A stretch of 64,000 nucleotides of DNA from Cyanophora paradoxa. Taxonomy: Eukaryota; Glaucocystophyceae; Cyanophorales; Cyanophoraceae. The notes under the pieces are model-generated. The model had not been told where the DNA came from. It saw nothing but the letters and a program-made list of their open reading frames with translations, and did not search any database. The stretch lies in contig QPMI01000003.1 of the NCBI GenBank assembly GCA_004431415.1, positions 62,001 to 126,000 of the forward strand. Direction: 5' to 3'. Both the position numbers and the translations under genes were made by a program. Position 1 is the stretch's first letter. Each line of letters starts with the position of its first letter. This document shows positions 32,679 through 42,470 of this stretch, piece after piece.

Positions 32679-33004
32679 CCGGGGCCCCGCCCCTCCGCCT
32701 TTTCTCTCGATTTTTCCTCGATTCACCCTAATTCGCCCTATTTACGCATACGTATACCATGCATTCATATGCATATGCATCGGGCACTTCGTCTATTGTA
32801 GTCAACGTTCAGATTCGCGATTGCCTCGAGCTCGCAATCTCTTTGTATGGCTGGCAGGCCACTTGCCGTCAAGGTAGTTTCAAGCTTGCCGTCAAGGTAG
32901 TTTCAAGCTTGCCGTCTTCATCGGTATCGGTATGCGATTTGCATAGTAAGAGGAGCAGGAACATTGACCATGGTTTGCATGCGTCGCAATTGCGGTCTCG
33001 GGGC
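32679..33004. other. Convergent intergenic region
   Basis: AT-rich 3' flank with CATATGCATATGCAT-type palindromes (32758-32780) and a short tandem duplication at 32862-32916. Confidence 0.45.
32862..32916. repeat. Tandem repeat, 23-bp unit, about 2.4 copies
   Basis: CTTGCCGTCAAGGTAGTTTC repeats head to tail and then breaks off after a third CTTGCCGTC. Confidence 0.9.
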
Positions 33005-33901
33005 TCAGGGGGCGAGGCGGGCGGAGGGGCTCTTGGCGAGGGCGGCGGCGCGGGCGCGGCTTCGCTCGGCGGCCGTCGCGGCGCGCTCGCGCTCGAGGGC
33101 CGCCAGCAGCTCCTCCCCGCGGGCCTTGGCGCGCGCCGCCCGCGCCTCCCGCGTCACCTCCCGCTCCTGCAGCGCCGCCTGCACCCGCGCCGCCGCGTCC
33201 GCCCCGGCCCGCGCCCCGCCCGCCCTCCCCGGCCCGGGCCCGCCGCCGCCGGCCCGCGCCGGGCGCCCCGGCAGGCTCTTCCGCGTCGCCCGAGGCTCTT
33301 CAGCGCCTCCGCGCTCAGCTTCTGCGACGGGGGCGGCGCGGCGTCGGCCTGCGCCGCCGACGCTGCGCGAAGAGCGTCGGCGGCGGGGCGGCGGCAGGGC
33401 AGCCGGGGCGGCGGAGGGGTGCGCGCACGCTTCCGCGAGGCGCTGCTGCCGGCGAAGGAGCCGGCGCGGGGTACGTGCCCCGCCGCGACCGCGTCGAGTG
33501 CAGCTCCTCGCCCCGCGCCGTCGCCGCCGTCGCCGCCAGCAGCGGCAGCGGCGGCTCCTGCGCCGGCGCCGCCTCAGGCCCGGGGATCCCGGGCCCGCGG
33601 CGGCGGGGGCGGCGGACCGCGGGCGGGGGTACACGTAGCGGACGATCTCGGACTGGGAGTACACCATCAGCCGCGTCGGGAGGGCGGCCTGCGCTGGCGT
33701 CAGCGCGGACCGCGGGATCGGGATTGGGGTCGGGGTGGGGATCGGAGGGCTGGGGCGCACCGGCCGTGCGGGGCGGCCGGGGCCGCGGGCGCCGCGGGGC
33801 CGCCCCCGCGAGCACGGGGGCTTGGCCGCCCCGCCCTTGCCCTTCCCGCCCTTGGCCGCGGCCGCGGCCGCCTCGGCGGCGGCGGCGGCCGCCTGCGCCT
33901 C

Positions 33902-33932
<31 letters not shown>

Positions 33933-36249
33933 AGCTCCTCGGGGGTGGGCGGCGGGGGCGGCGGGACGTACTCCTCGGCCAGCAGCACGATCGAGTCGCC
34001 GCGCAGCTCCGCCGCGCCGGCCGCCAGCAGCGGCGCGCCCAGCACGGCGGCCCGCGGGACGAAGAGCGGCGCGCCCGGCTCGCCGGCGGGGCCCGGCTCG
34101 GGCTCGCGGCGGAGCGGGTTCCAGGACTGGAAGGCGGCGGGGTCGGGCGCGGGGAGGGGAAGGCGTCGAGGCGGCCGGCGCAGTTGCCCGTGTAGAGGTC
34201 GTAGAGGATGGCGTCGCCGTCGGCGGAGACGGCGAGGCCGAGGGGCGCGTCCCGGTCCACGGTCGCCGCGAAGGCGATCGGGCCCACGCTCTCCGCCCGC
34301 TCCACCGGCGCCATCGGCTCCGACGGCCTCTCCGCCGCTGCGGCCGCGGCGGCGGCGGCGGCGGAGGCGGAGGCGGCGAAGGCGCCGGTGGAGGCGGCGG
34401 CCGCCGCCGCTTTGGACGTGGAGGCGGCGGCGTTGATGTGGGGTGCGGCGCCACCGCCGGCGCTGCTGACGGTGCTGTTGGCGAGGGAGCGCCGCGGGCC
34501 GCCGGTGCCGCCGCCAGCGCCCAGGGCGCGGGCGGTGGAGGCGAGGGCGCCGCCGGCGGCGAGGTTGCGGCTGGAGCCGAGGCGGCGGTTCGAGCCGGAG
34601 ACGCTGCCCGAGGCGACCTGGAGGGGCACCTTCGGGGGCGGGGCGAGGACGGGCGGGGGGCCGGCGGCGGGGTCGAGGTCGTAGACGTGGACGCGGCCGT
34701 CGGCGGCGCCGCTGAGGAGGAAGCGGGCGCCGTGGAGGGCGAGGGCGGTCACGGCGGCGGCGTGCCGGCGGAGCGGGGGCCCGTCCAGCCCCGTGAGGGC
34801 CTCCAGCAGCAGCAGCGAGCCGTCGGCGAGGCCCAGCGCCGCGAGGCCCGTGTCCCGCGAGAGGCACGACGCCGTCACGCGGAACGGCATGCGCAGCGCC
34901 GCCTCCGCCGCCGCCGCCGGGGCCTCGCACTCGGCGCCGGGGGCGACGGCGGGGCGGGCGGCGAGGCGGAAGCGGTAGAGGGCGGGGCGGAGGGCCACCA
35001 GGCGAGGGCGCAGGCCGTCGCACGCGCCGCCGGCTGGCCCGCCCGCGGCCCTTCGCCCCAGCACGAAGTGCACCGTCGCCAGCCCCGCGGGGGCCCCGCC
35101 GCCGCCGAGGGCGCGGCCGCCGCGGCCGCCGTCGCCGGCTGGCCCGGCTGGGCGGGGGTGGCGGGCGGGGGCGCAGCGGCGCCGGCGGGGCCGGCGGGGC
35201 AGGGCGGCGGGGGCCGGGGCGGACGCGGGGGCGGAGGGGAGCGGACGGAGAGGACGAGGGTGGGGACGTTGGAGGGGGTCGCGGGGACGGCCGGCGCCGC
35301 CGCAGCCGCCGCCGCTGCCGCAGCGTCCTTCTTGGTGCCCCCGACGGCGGTGCCGGGCTTGGAGCCGGGGGCCGCCGGCTTGGCGGGGCGGCGGGGCGGC
35401 GGGGAGGGCGGAGGGTGAGGGGGGCGGGGGGCCGGCCTCGGGGAGGGGGCGAGGGCGGCGCGGGGGCGAAGGCGGGGAAGGCGGGGAGGCGGTAGACCTC
35501 GAGGCCGCCGTCCTCGTAGGAGACGGAGAGGAAGGCGCCGTCCGGGGCGAAGGCGAGGGCCCCGGGCGCCCGCCCCGTCCCCGCCTGCAGCGCCGCCAGC
35601 AGCGTGAACGGCTCCTCGGACTCCTGCAGGTGGTACGCCGCGAGGAGCAGCACCCGCCCCGAGGCCGTCCCCGCCGCCAGCGCGTTGCAGCCCGGCGCCA
35701 GGTTGCACACCGCCATGCAGAGCACGCGGTCCGGGCCGGCGCCGGGGGCAGCCGCCGCCGCCGCCGGCAGCGTGTAACGCTTCACCGTCCGCCGCCTCGC
35801 CACGTCGAGCGCTGCGCGTGGCGGGCGTGTCGGGTCGAGGGCGGGGGCGCCGCGCGGCAGCCAGGGCGCGGCGGACCGTGGATCTCGCCCTCGACGCTCG
35901 CCGCGAAGATGATCGGGGAGCGCTCGCCGGTGCCCGAGATGGCGGCGACGGGCGCCGCCGGCGCCTCCTCCCACTTGAACGACGAGGGCCACACGCGCAT
36001 CTGCTGCTTGAGGAGCAGCGGGTCCTTGCGCAGGTTCGGGTCGGGCGGAGGGAAGTAGATGCGCTCCGAAGCGTCGATGGACTCCTCCACCAGCTGCTTC
36101 ACGAGCACGGAGACCATGCGGTACGGCTGCGGCAGCGGGTCGTCCGTCGTGTCGGGGTCCAAGTACTCCCAGAGCGACACGAGCGGCCGGTGCGTGCTCT
36201 GCGCCGCCGCAGCGCCCGACCCGGCTGGCCCGTAGCCGCGTCGGGCCAT
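33005..36249 (-). CDS. WDR93: WDR93-like ciliary WD-repeat protein (central-pair type)
   Basis: WDR93 (FAP297 in Chlamydomonas) belongs to the C1d projection of the ciliary central pair. The start at 36249 gives MARRGYGPAGSGAAAAQSTH, then LPQPYRMVSVLVKQLVEESI, the N-terminal helix that marks this family. WD-type blocks follow in later exons: LCMAVCNLAPGCNALAAGTA; GALAFAPDGAFLSVSYEDGG; CLSRDTGLAALGLADGSLLL; VTALALHGARFLLSGAADGR. LGLAVSADGDAILYDLYTGN precedes SWNPLRREP and SIVLLAEEYVPPPPPPTPEE. Long Ala-rich and Ser/Asn/Arg-rich inserts enlarge the middle. The C-terminus is a Glu/Arg/Ala coiled coil (VQAALQEREVTREARAARAK) ending at 33005. The family call rests on the N-terminal helix plus WD pattern. 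The neighbouring IQ protein may also be ciliary. Confidence 0.75.
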
Positions 36250-36328
36250 GGCGCCGCTGCCTGCTATGCCAGAGTTAGCTAGAGCTATTCAAAGCCTCAA
36301 CTACGATGCCGCGGTCGTGTTTGATGGG
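36248..36328 (+). CDS. Candidate first exon on the strand opposite WDR93
   Basis: An ATG at 36266 opens MPELARAIQSLNYDAAVVFD and ends exactly at a canonical GTAAGT donor (36329), one of the few in this window. A further in-frame ATG at 36248 overlaps the WDR93 start codon in CCATGG. I could not follow the reading into a convincing second exon, and the IQ gene starts at 36749. It may be an upstream exon of that gene or a small separate gene. Confidence 0.25.
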
Positions 36329-36748
36329 ATTGTAAGTCGCTGGGGGCGCGCCGGGGCTGGGCTCAATTGGGTGCAGGCCCGGGTACAAGCAATTGGGACG
36401 GGCTCATTTCGGCCCCGGCCAAGCAGCCCTCCTGCGGCCATAGCAGCGTGTCTCTGCGTGCTTGCGATACTGAACCACACCGCCCCGCCTGTAGACTTCG
36501 AGCAGTGGAGGTGGCTCCGACCGCGGGGCAGCAGCGCCTCGGCGCACCCTTCGCGTGGGGCGAGCGTGCACTGCATCCCCGTAACTCCGTTACCGACCCC
36601 GAGCCGCACAGCTGACAGGTGCAGGATTAAGCGCCCAGCTGGCAGGGCTTGTGCAGCCAGCATTCAGCAGTGCTCTGGGCGCAGGAATAGAGTAGTCTAA
36701 GAGCACAGGAACACAGGAACAGCCGCGGGCCTCCCCGCTCGCCCGGCC

Positions 36749-39700
36749 ATGGTAGTCGCGGCGGATGCCGATGCAGCGAGGGCGGGGCTGCACTCCGAGA
36801 TGCAGGGCCTCGAGAAAGAGTTCCTGGGCAAGCTCGGGAAGGCGCCGCAGCCTTCAGCACAGCCCGTTCCGGCGCTGAGGATACCGAAGGCGCCGCAGAG
36901 CTCCCCGCCCAGGAGCCACCGGCCCCGCACCGCCTCCACGCACCGTCCGCGGGAGGCAACGCCGAGCGTGCGCACCCCCATACCCGTGCCTCGGCGTCTG
37001 CCGCGTGCTGAGGGGCGGGACAGGGCATGTTCGTCGAGATGGAGCGTGACAGGAAGCTCAGCTACGACGCCAGTGCGCAGCGCCTCGCCCCGTGGGCTTC
37101 GTACGTCGCTGACCTCCCGCAGTCATCTCGACGCTGCATCCGCCGACGCTGCAGCCGAGGCCGCCGACGGCGCCCCCGGGGGGGAAGCGGCCGCCGACGG
37201 CCTCGTCGTCGCGGCGGCCGCCGACGGCCTCGTCAGCGCAGCGGCCGGCGTCGGCGCGGGGCGAGGGCGCGCTGCCGAGCTTCCTGCAGGAGGAGCACTA
37301 CGTGAAGCTGAGGCAGGAGTCCGCCACGGCCGAGCGCACCCTCCTGGACATCAAGGCCCGCCCGCCCGCCCGCGCCGCCGCCCCAGCCGCGCAGAGCGCC
37401 GGGCGAGGCGGGGCGGGGCAGGTGGAGAAGGAGCTGCGGCTGGTGCCGAACCACGGGACGCTGGACCACTACCACGCCTCGGACTCCACATTCTGCACCG
37501 CCTGCCAGGCCCGCCCGCCCCCCCGCCCCCCTCGCGCCCGCCCCGCCCCGCTGAGTCGAGCCCGGCGCCGCAGATGCGGTCGTGGTTCTTCCGGCCGATC
37601 TCGAAGCGGGCGAAGAAGGGGGACCCGCTGGGGGGCCTGACCCCCCGCCAGGTCCGGCGCCACGCCGCCGCCCTCAGTGCGCCCCCCGCCCCGCCCGCCC
37701 CCCCGCGCCAGCTGCCGCCGGGGCCGACCTCGCGGCGCAGTCGTGCAGGCGGCGCTGCAGACGAACCTGGCGAAGGCGCAGCTGCGGCAGCTGCGGCTGG
37801 AGGCGCACGCGGCGCACATCCTCCACAGCGTCCTCCGCTTCCACCACCTCATCGCCTCGCTCATGCGCTACCGCCGCTGGAACCACGCGCGCCCCCTCCC
37901 CGCCCCCTGCGCTGCGCTCCGCTGCAGCTGACGTCCCACAGTGGCGGCGCTCCGCGGCGATCAAGATCCAGCGCTTCTGGCGGCGCTACAGGCGGCGCCT
38001 CATGCGCGAGTGCGGCGCCCCGCCCCGCCCCCCGCCCCCCGCCTCTGTGCTCCTCAACGCTGGGGGCAGGATCAAGGTGTACGCGCGGTTCCGGCGGGCG
38101 ATGCTGGCGTGGCGGCAGCGGGCGAAGCACACGCGGGACGTCCTGGAGTCGGCGGTCAAGATCCAGGGATTCATGCGGCGCTACCGGCGGATGCAGCGCT
38201 GGCACCGCGGCGTCAACCGCATCGTCTGGCGCGCCAACAACCGCGCCACCAAGATCCAGGCCGTCGTCCGCGGCTGGCTCGCCCGCCGCCGCTACTACAG
38301 GGAGCACATCCGCCCGAAGGAGATCGCGGCGCGGCTGGCGCGCAAGTGGCGCAACAAGGTCGTCGTCAACAAGTTCAGGCGGCTGCACGGGGAGCTCGCG
38401 GAGCGCGTGCGGCAGGCGGCGATCGTGCTGCAGAAGCACTACCGCGGCTGGGTCGCCCGGCGGAGGGTGCAGCGCATGCGCGAGGAGGCGGCGGCGGCGC
38501 GGGTGCAAGCCGTCGAGCGGATGCGCCTCGCCCGCAAGGAGCTCGCGAGGCTCCGCCTCCTCCGGGTGCGAGCGGAGGGCGCCTCCCCTCGTGTCCTTTC
38601 CTCGCGCTCACGCGCGGCCCGCCGGGGGCAGTACCTGGGCGGCTTCGCGACGAAGATGCAGGCCGTCGCGCGCTGCTTCCTCGTCCGTAGCCACATCGCC
38701 GCCCGTGCGCCCCCCGGGCCTTTCCTCTCCCCCTCGCTCCTTTTCGAGCGGGGGGGGCGGGGCAGTGCGGTGGGCGGTGGCGCTGGCCGAGCACGCGTAC
38801 CGGAGGAAGAAGCTCAAGAAGCAGCTCGCCCGCCTCCGCGCCGCCGTGCGCCCCTCCGCGCCCCCCCGCGCCCGCCCGTCTGAGGCGGGGGCAGGCGGAG
38901 GCGCGGGTGCTGGAGCTGCTGCGGACGTCGATCCCGGAGGCGGTGAAGGTGCCCCGCCTCGAGGGCGTCTTCTGCCGCGAGTCAGCCATCCTCTTCGCCG
39001 CCGACCAGGCCCGCCCCGCCCCGCCGCGCCCCCGCCCCGCCCCCGCCCCCACCCCGCTGAGCGGGCCGCGCCCTGCCCGCAGGCGCGCATGCTGGAGCTC
39101 ATCCTCGACCACCGCTCCGAGTACCGCGTCGGTCCGCACCGCCCGCCCGCCGGCGGCGCCCCGGCCCGGCGGCGGCCTCGGGAGCGGGGCTGACGGGCGG
39201 GGCGGGCAGTGTACGTGACGTACCTGATGGGGGGCGCGACGACGGCGGAGGGGGCCTTCCGCCTCAACTCGCGCTCCTGGACCCGCCTCATGGACGACGC
39301 CGCCGTCTCCAACCGCACCCGCGTCCGCCCCCCGCCCCAGCGCCGTCCTCCGCCCCCCCGGGCCTCTGGCCGAGCCGGGCGCAGGCGGTGGACCGCGCCG
39401 GCCTCGCCACCATCTTCGTCTCCGCCAACCGGCCCATGGGGCCCGTCCGCACCGTGCGCCCCCCGCCGCTCCTCCGGGCGGCTGCGGCCCGGCCCGACGC
39501 TCCCCTCGCCCCAGTTCGACGGGGACAACGTGCCGGAGCCGGGGCTGACGCTGGGCGTGATCGGAAACACGAAGGCGCGGCGGCCGTCGATGGGCCTGCC
39601 CCCGGGGGCCCCCGGCAGCGGCACCGCCCCCGTCTCCGAGTACGCCTCGCTCACCTTCGAGGACTTCCTCGAAGCCCTGGTACCCCCCTTCTTCTCTTCC

Positions 39701-40563
39701 CCCGCGCCGAATCCCCTCCCGACCCTCCCGCCAGGTCCGCGTGTCGGTGTGCCTGTACCCCAAGCTCGACATCCGCCCCGGGGCCTCGCTCGCCGTCATG
39801 GTGCGCGCCCCGCCCCTTCTTCTTCGCCGCCATCCCCCCTGACGCGCGGGGGCAGCGGATGGCGAAGCTGACGGCGGAGCACATCGGGCCGCTGGCGGCG
39901 AAGTGCTTCGTGCAGTTCGAGGCGGCCTGGAAGCGCGAGCCCTTCGAGGACGCCGACTACAACATACGGGTCCGCTCCCCGCCGGCGAGCTCGGGCGGGC
40001 GGGCGGGCGGGGGCTGAGGGCGCGCAGGCGTGCTTCGCGGCGAACGAGCGGGAGCTGCGCAAGGTCTTCAAGACCTTCGCGACGCCGCCCCCGGCGCAGA
40101 ACGTCGTCGTGGGGCCGGCCACCATCACGCCGGCCCCGGCCCCCGCCGAGGGCGCCCCGCGGCGGCGGCCCTCGGCGACGCCGCCGGCCTCGTTCGCGGG
40201 GCTGGCGGAGCGGGCGAACGCGCTCTCGATCGGGCAGTTCCTGAACATCCTGCGCGTCTCGAACGCGATCGGGGCGAGCCTGAGCTACTCAGCGGCGATG
40301 CGGGCCTTCGTCTTCGCGAACAAGGCGGAGCTGGGGTCGTACATCTACGGCGGGGCGGCCTCCCCCGGCGGCCTCACCGCCCGCATGAACATGGAGTGCG
40401 CGCCCCGCGGCCCCGGGCCTCGCCGCCTGGGGCTGACGGGGGCGGGCGGGGCAGCTTCGGGGCCTTCAAGGAGGCGATCTGCTGGTGCTCGGCGGGGAGC
40501 CCCGACGAGGTCACCTCCGACACCGTCCGCTCCCTCCTCGCCCGCGTCCTCCGCGCCGTCTAG
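36749..40563 (+). CDS. IQ-motif (calmodulin-binding) protein, possibly ciliary
   Basis: Exon 1 reads MVVAADADAARAGLHSEMQG and joins GMFVEMERDRKLSYDASAQR. Further exons are LPSFLQEEHYVKLRQESATA, VEKELRLVPNHGTLDHYHAS, MRSWFFRPISKRAKKGDPLG and LRQLRLEAHAAHILHSVLRF. The centre holds at least five IQ motifs: AAIKIQRFWRRYRRRLMRE, SAVKIQGFMRRYRRMQRWH, ATKIQAVVRGWLARRRYYRE, AAIVLQKHYRGWVARRRVQR and FATKMQAVARCFLVRSHIA. The C-terminal part (VLELLRTSIPEAVKVPRLEG; SEYASLTFEDFLEALVRVSV; ICWCSAGSPDEVTSDTVRSL) is globular and not recognised; stop at 40561-40563. Three introns (37356-37421, 37509-37573, 39009-39082) have GC-AG borders. Calmodulin binding is inferred from IQxxxRGxxxR spacing. Ciliary role is suggested only by its divergent pairing with WDR93. 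Confidence 0.65.
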
Positions 40564-41061
40564 CCCCCCTCCGCCCCAGCCCGGGCCCCCGTCTCCCCGC
40601 CCCCCTCCGCACCCCCACCCCCACCCCCTCTGCCATAGCTAATTTATCGCCGATCGCAATGACAAATGACTTGCCTAAAAGTTGGCCCATGACCAGTATA
40701 CGTAGTGGAAGTTGGTGAACGACGTGAACTTCGTCGTGAATCCGAAGCTTGAAGTCCCGCGCGCCAGCCGCGGCGCCAATTTGCAAATTGAAGCCTAGGC
40801 CTGGAACTTCGGAACGGCGGCAACGCCGGCCGCGGGAAGCCTTAAAGCTTGAAGAATTTAAGTCCGCATGAATTCGAAGCTCAGATCTGTTGGAACGCTC
40901 GAAAAATATCATGTGATCATCGGATATTGCAATTGCAGCTGCAGTACTAGTACTAGTGAGATCGATCATGCCATGATGACATGACATCGATATCGATTCG
41001 AATTCATGACCACGTGCCACGGTGCGGCGTGCCAACAGTGCCCAACACTTAGGACCGTGGA

Positions 41062-41180
41062 CCGGGCCGGGCCGACCCGGGTCGACCCGGTCGGGTCGGC
41101 CAGGCAAGCGGGTCGATCGGGCCGACCTCCCGACCCGGGTCAGACCCGATCCGGGCCCGAACCGGGTCAAGACCCGGGCC
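41062..41180. repeat. GACCCGGGTCGACCCGG-type repeat, copy A
   Basis: Begins GGGCCGGGCCGACCCGGG and shares CGACCCGGTCGGGTCGGCC with copy B at 41496-41575. The sequence is rich in short inverted repeats of GGGTC/GACCC. Confidence 0.8.
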
Positions 41181-41495
41181 GGAGGGTCTTGGGTACACCC
41201 TTGGGGACCGTTCTCCACCTTTCTGAAGTGTTGATAAATGCTGAGATCTTCGTCTATATAACACTTATATGTCGCACAGATGCATGCAGATGTACATGTA
41301 CAGTGGACGTGGCTGCTTGATGGAATATACGTACCCCCCGAAACAGCAGAAGTTCGTTTCCGGAGCGCATAATGCATCTAGATATTGCAATTATTGCATC
41401 TGTATAATGTATCTGCTGCATTGTAGCACGTTTTTGATGTAATTCATCACGTTTGCGGTGTTCTTTCGGTCGAGGGCGGGATCGAAGTACGCCCC

Positions 41496-41575
41496 CTGGG
41501 CCGACCCGGGTCGACCCGGTCGGGTCGGCCGGGCGAGCGGGTCGGGTCGATCGGGCCGACCCCCCAACCCGGTCC
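41496..41575. repeat. GACCCGGGTCGACCCGG-type repeat, copy B
   Basis: Same orientation as copy A and near-identical over about 60 bp, with small insertions (for example an extra GGGTC). Confidence 0.8.
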
Positions 41576-41599
41576 ACGCCCCTACCAACACTGCCAAGC

Positions 41600-41800
41600 A
41601 CCGGGTGTGTCCGACGGTGTCCGGAGTCTCCGGGGCTCCGGAGGACCGGAGCCTCCGGAATCCGGATCGGACGTCGACGACTTGACGCCGAGCTTCGTCG
41701 ACGCCGACTCGACGCCGAGACTGGCCGAGTCGACGGTCGAGTCCGGGGACTCCGGCGATCCGGGCCCTCCGGGGTCGACAGTGACTCGCCGAGTCGACAC
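41600..41800. repeat. Low-complexity block of CTCCGGAG and GTCGAC words
   Basis: Dense overlapping CCGGA, TCCGG and GTCGA words make a degenerate palindromic array without one fixed unit. Confidence 0.5.
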
Positions 41801-42470
41801 CGCGGCGCGGCGGCCGGCGCCGGTCCCAGGAACCAAGTTTGGATCAACGGAACACGCGCGAGGATAAGGGAAAGAGCACTTTTTTCCTGGAAAGAGAGGG
41901 ATACGTCAAATTTGAGGTTGGAAACTGGCAGGGATACGCTGAATGCGCTGCAGGTCCGGATTGGCGCGCCGCTAGCTTCCGTTCCGATCCAGCAGATCAG
42001 CTGCAGCTGCTCCTGGTCGCTCACGCACCAAGCTCGAGCTCAACAGCAGCTGGAACGCTAGGTGCGGGAACGAGCTCTCCAGCCGGCGCGCGCGGGCCAA
42101 GCTCAATCGGCCTTCGCAGTTTCGCAGCTTGGCCGGCAGCTGTCCGGAGCCTGGGCCAGGGGCAACTTCCAAAGCGCGCGAGAAAGGTGAGCATATCAGC
42201 CGTGACTACCAACGCCGACCCGCCCGCCTCGCGCCAGTCCGACCAGGCGCCTACGCCCTGCCATCGTTCCCTCAGCTAATCGGCGCCAGGTTGCGAAGTG
42301 GGCCATTTGCGCAGGACTGGTCTTGCAAGGCATAGACATCTGATCTTCAGGGGCGAGCGCACGCGGACTCCGGGAGGGCAAGGCCGCGACCAAAACAGCA
42401 CCGCGGGCAGCAGCGCAGGGGCGGATGCGAAGCAACTAGTCGCTCTCCGGTTGAAGCTCAAGCAGGCGCC

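Larger units (their letters stand above)
40564..42470. other. Long intergenic region with GGGTCGACCC repeats
   Basis: Nearly 1.9 kb between two + strand genes. AT-rich blocks alternate with two related GC-rich repeats (41062-41180 and 41496-41575) and a GTCGA/CCGGA-rich block (41600-41800). Open frames here have repeat-like composition and no recognisable domain. The last 400 bp should hold the promoter of the PAS gene. Confidence 0.5.

Noticed and set aside
41453-42279. Overlapping + strand open frames of 146-202 codons
   Set aside because: Their sequence is the translation of GTCGA/CCGGA repeats and mixed flanks, without domain, start context or splice support.
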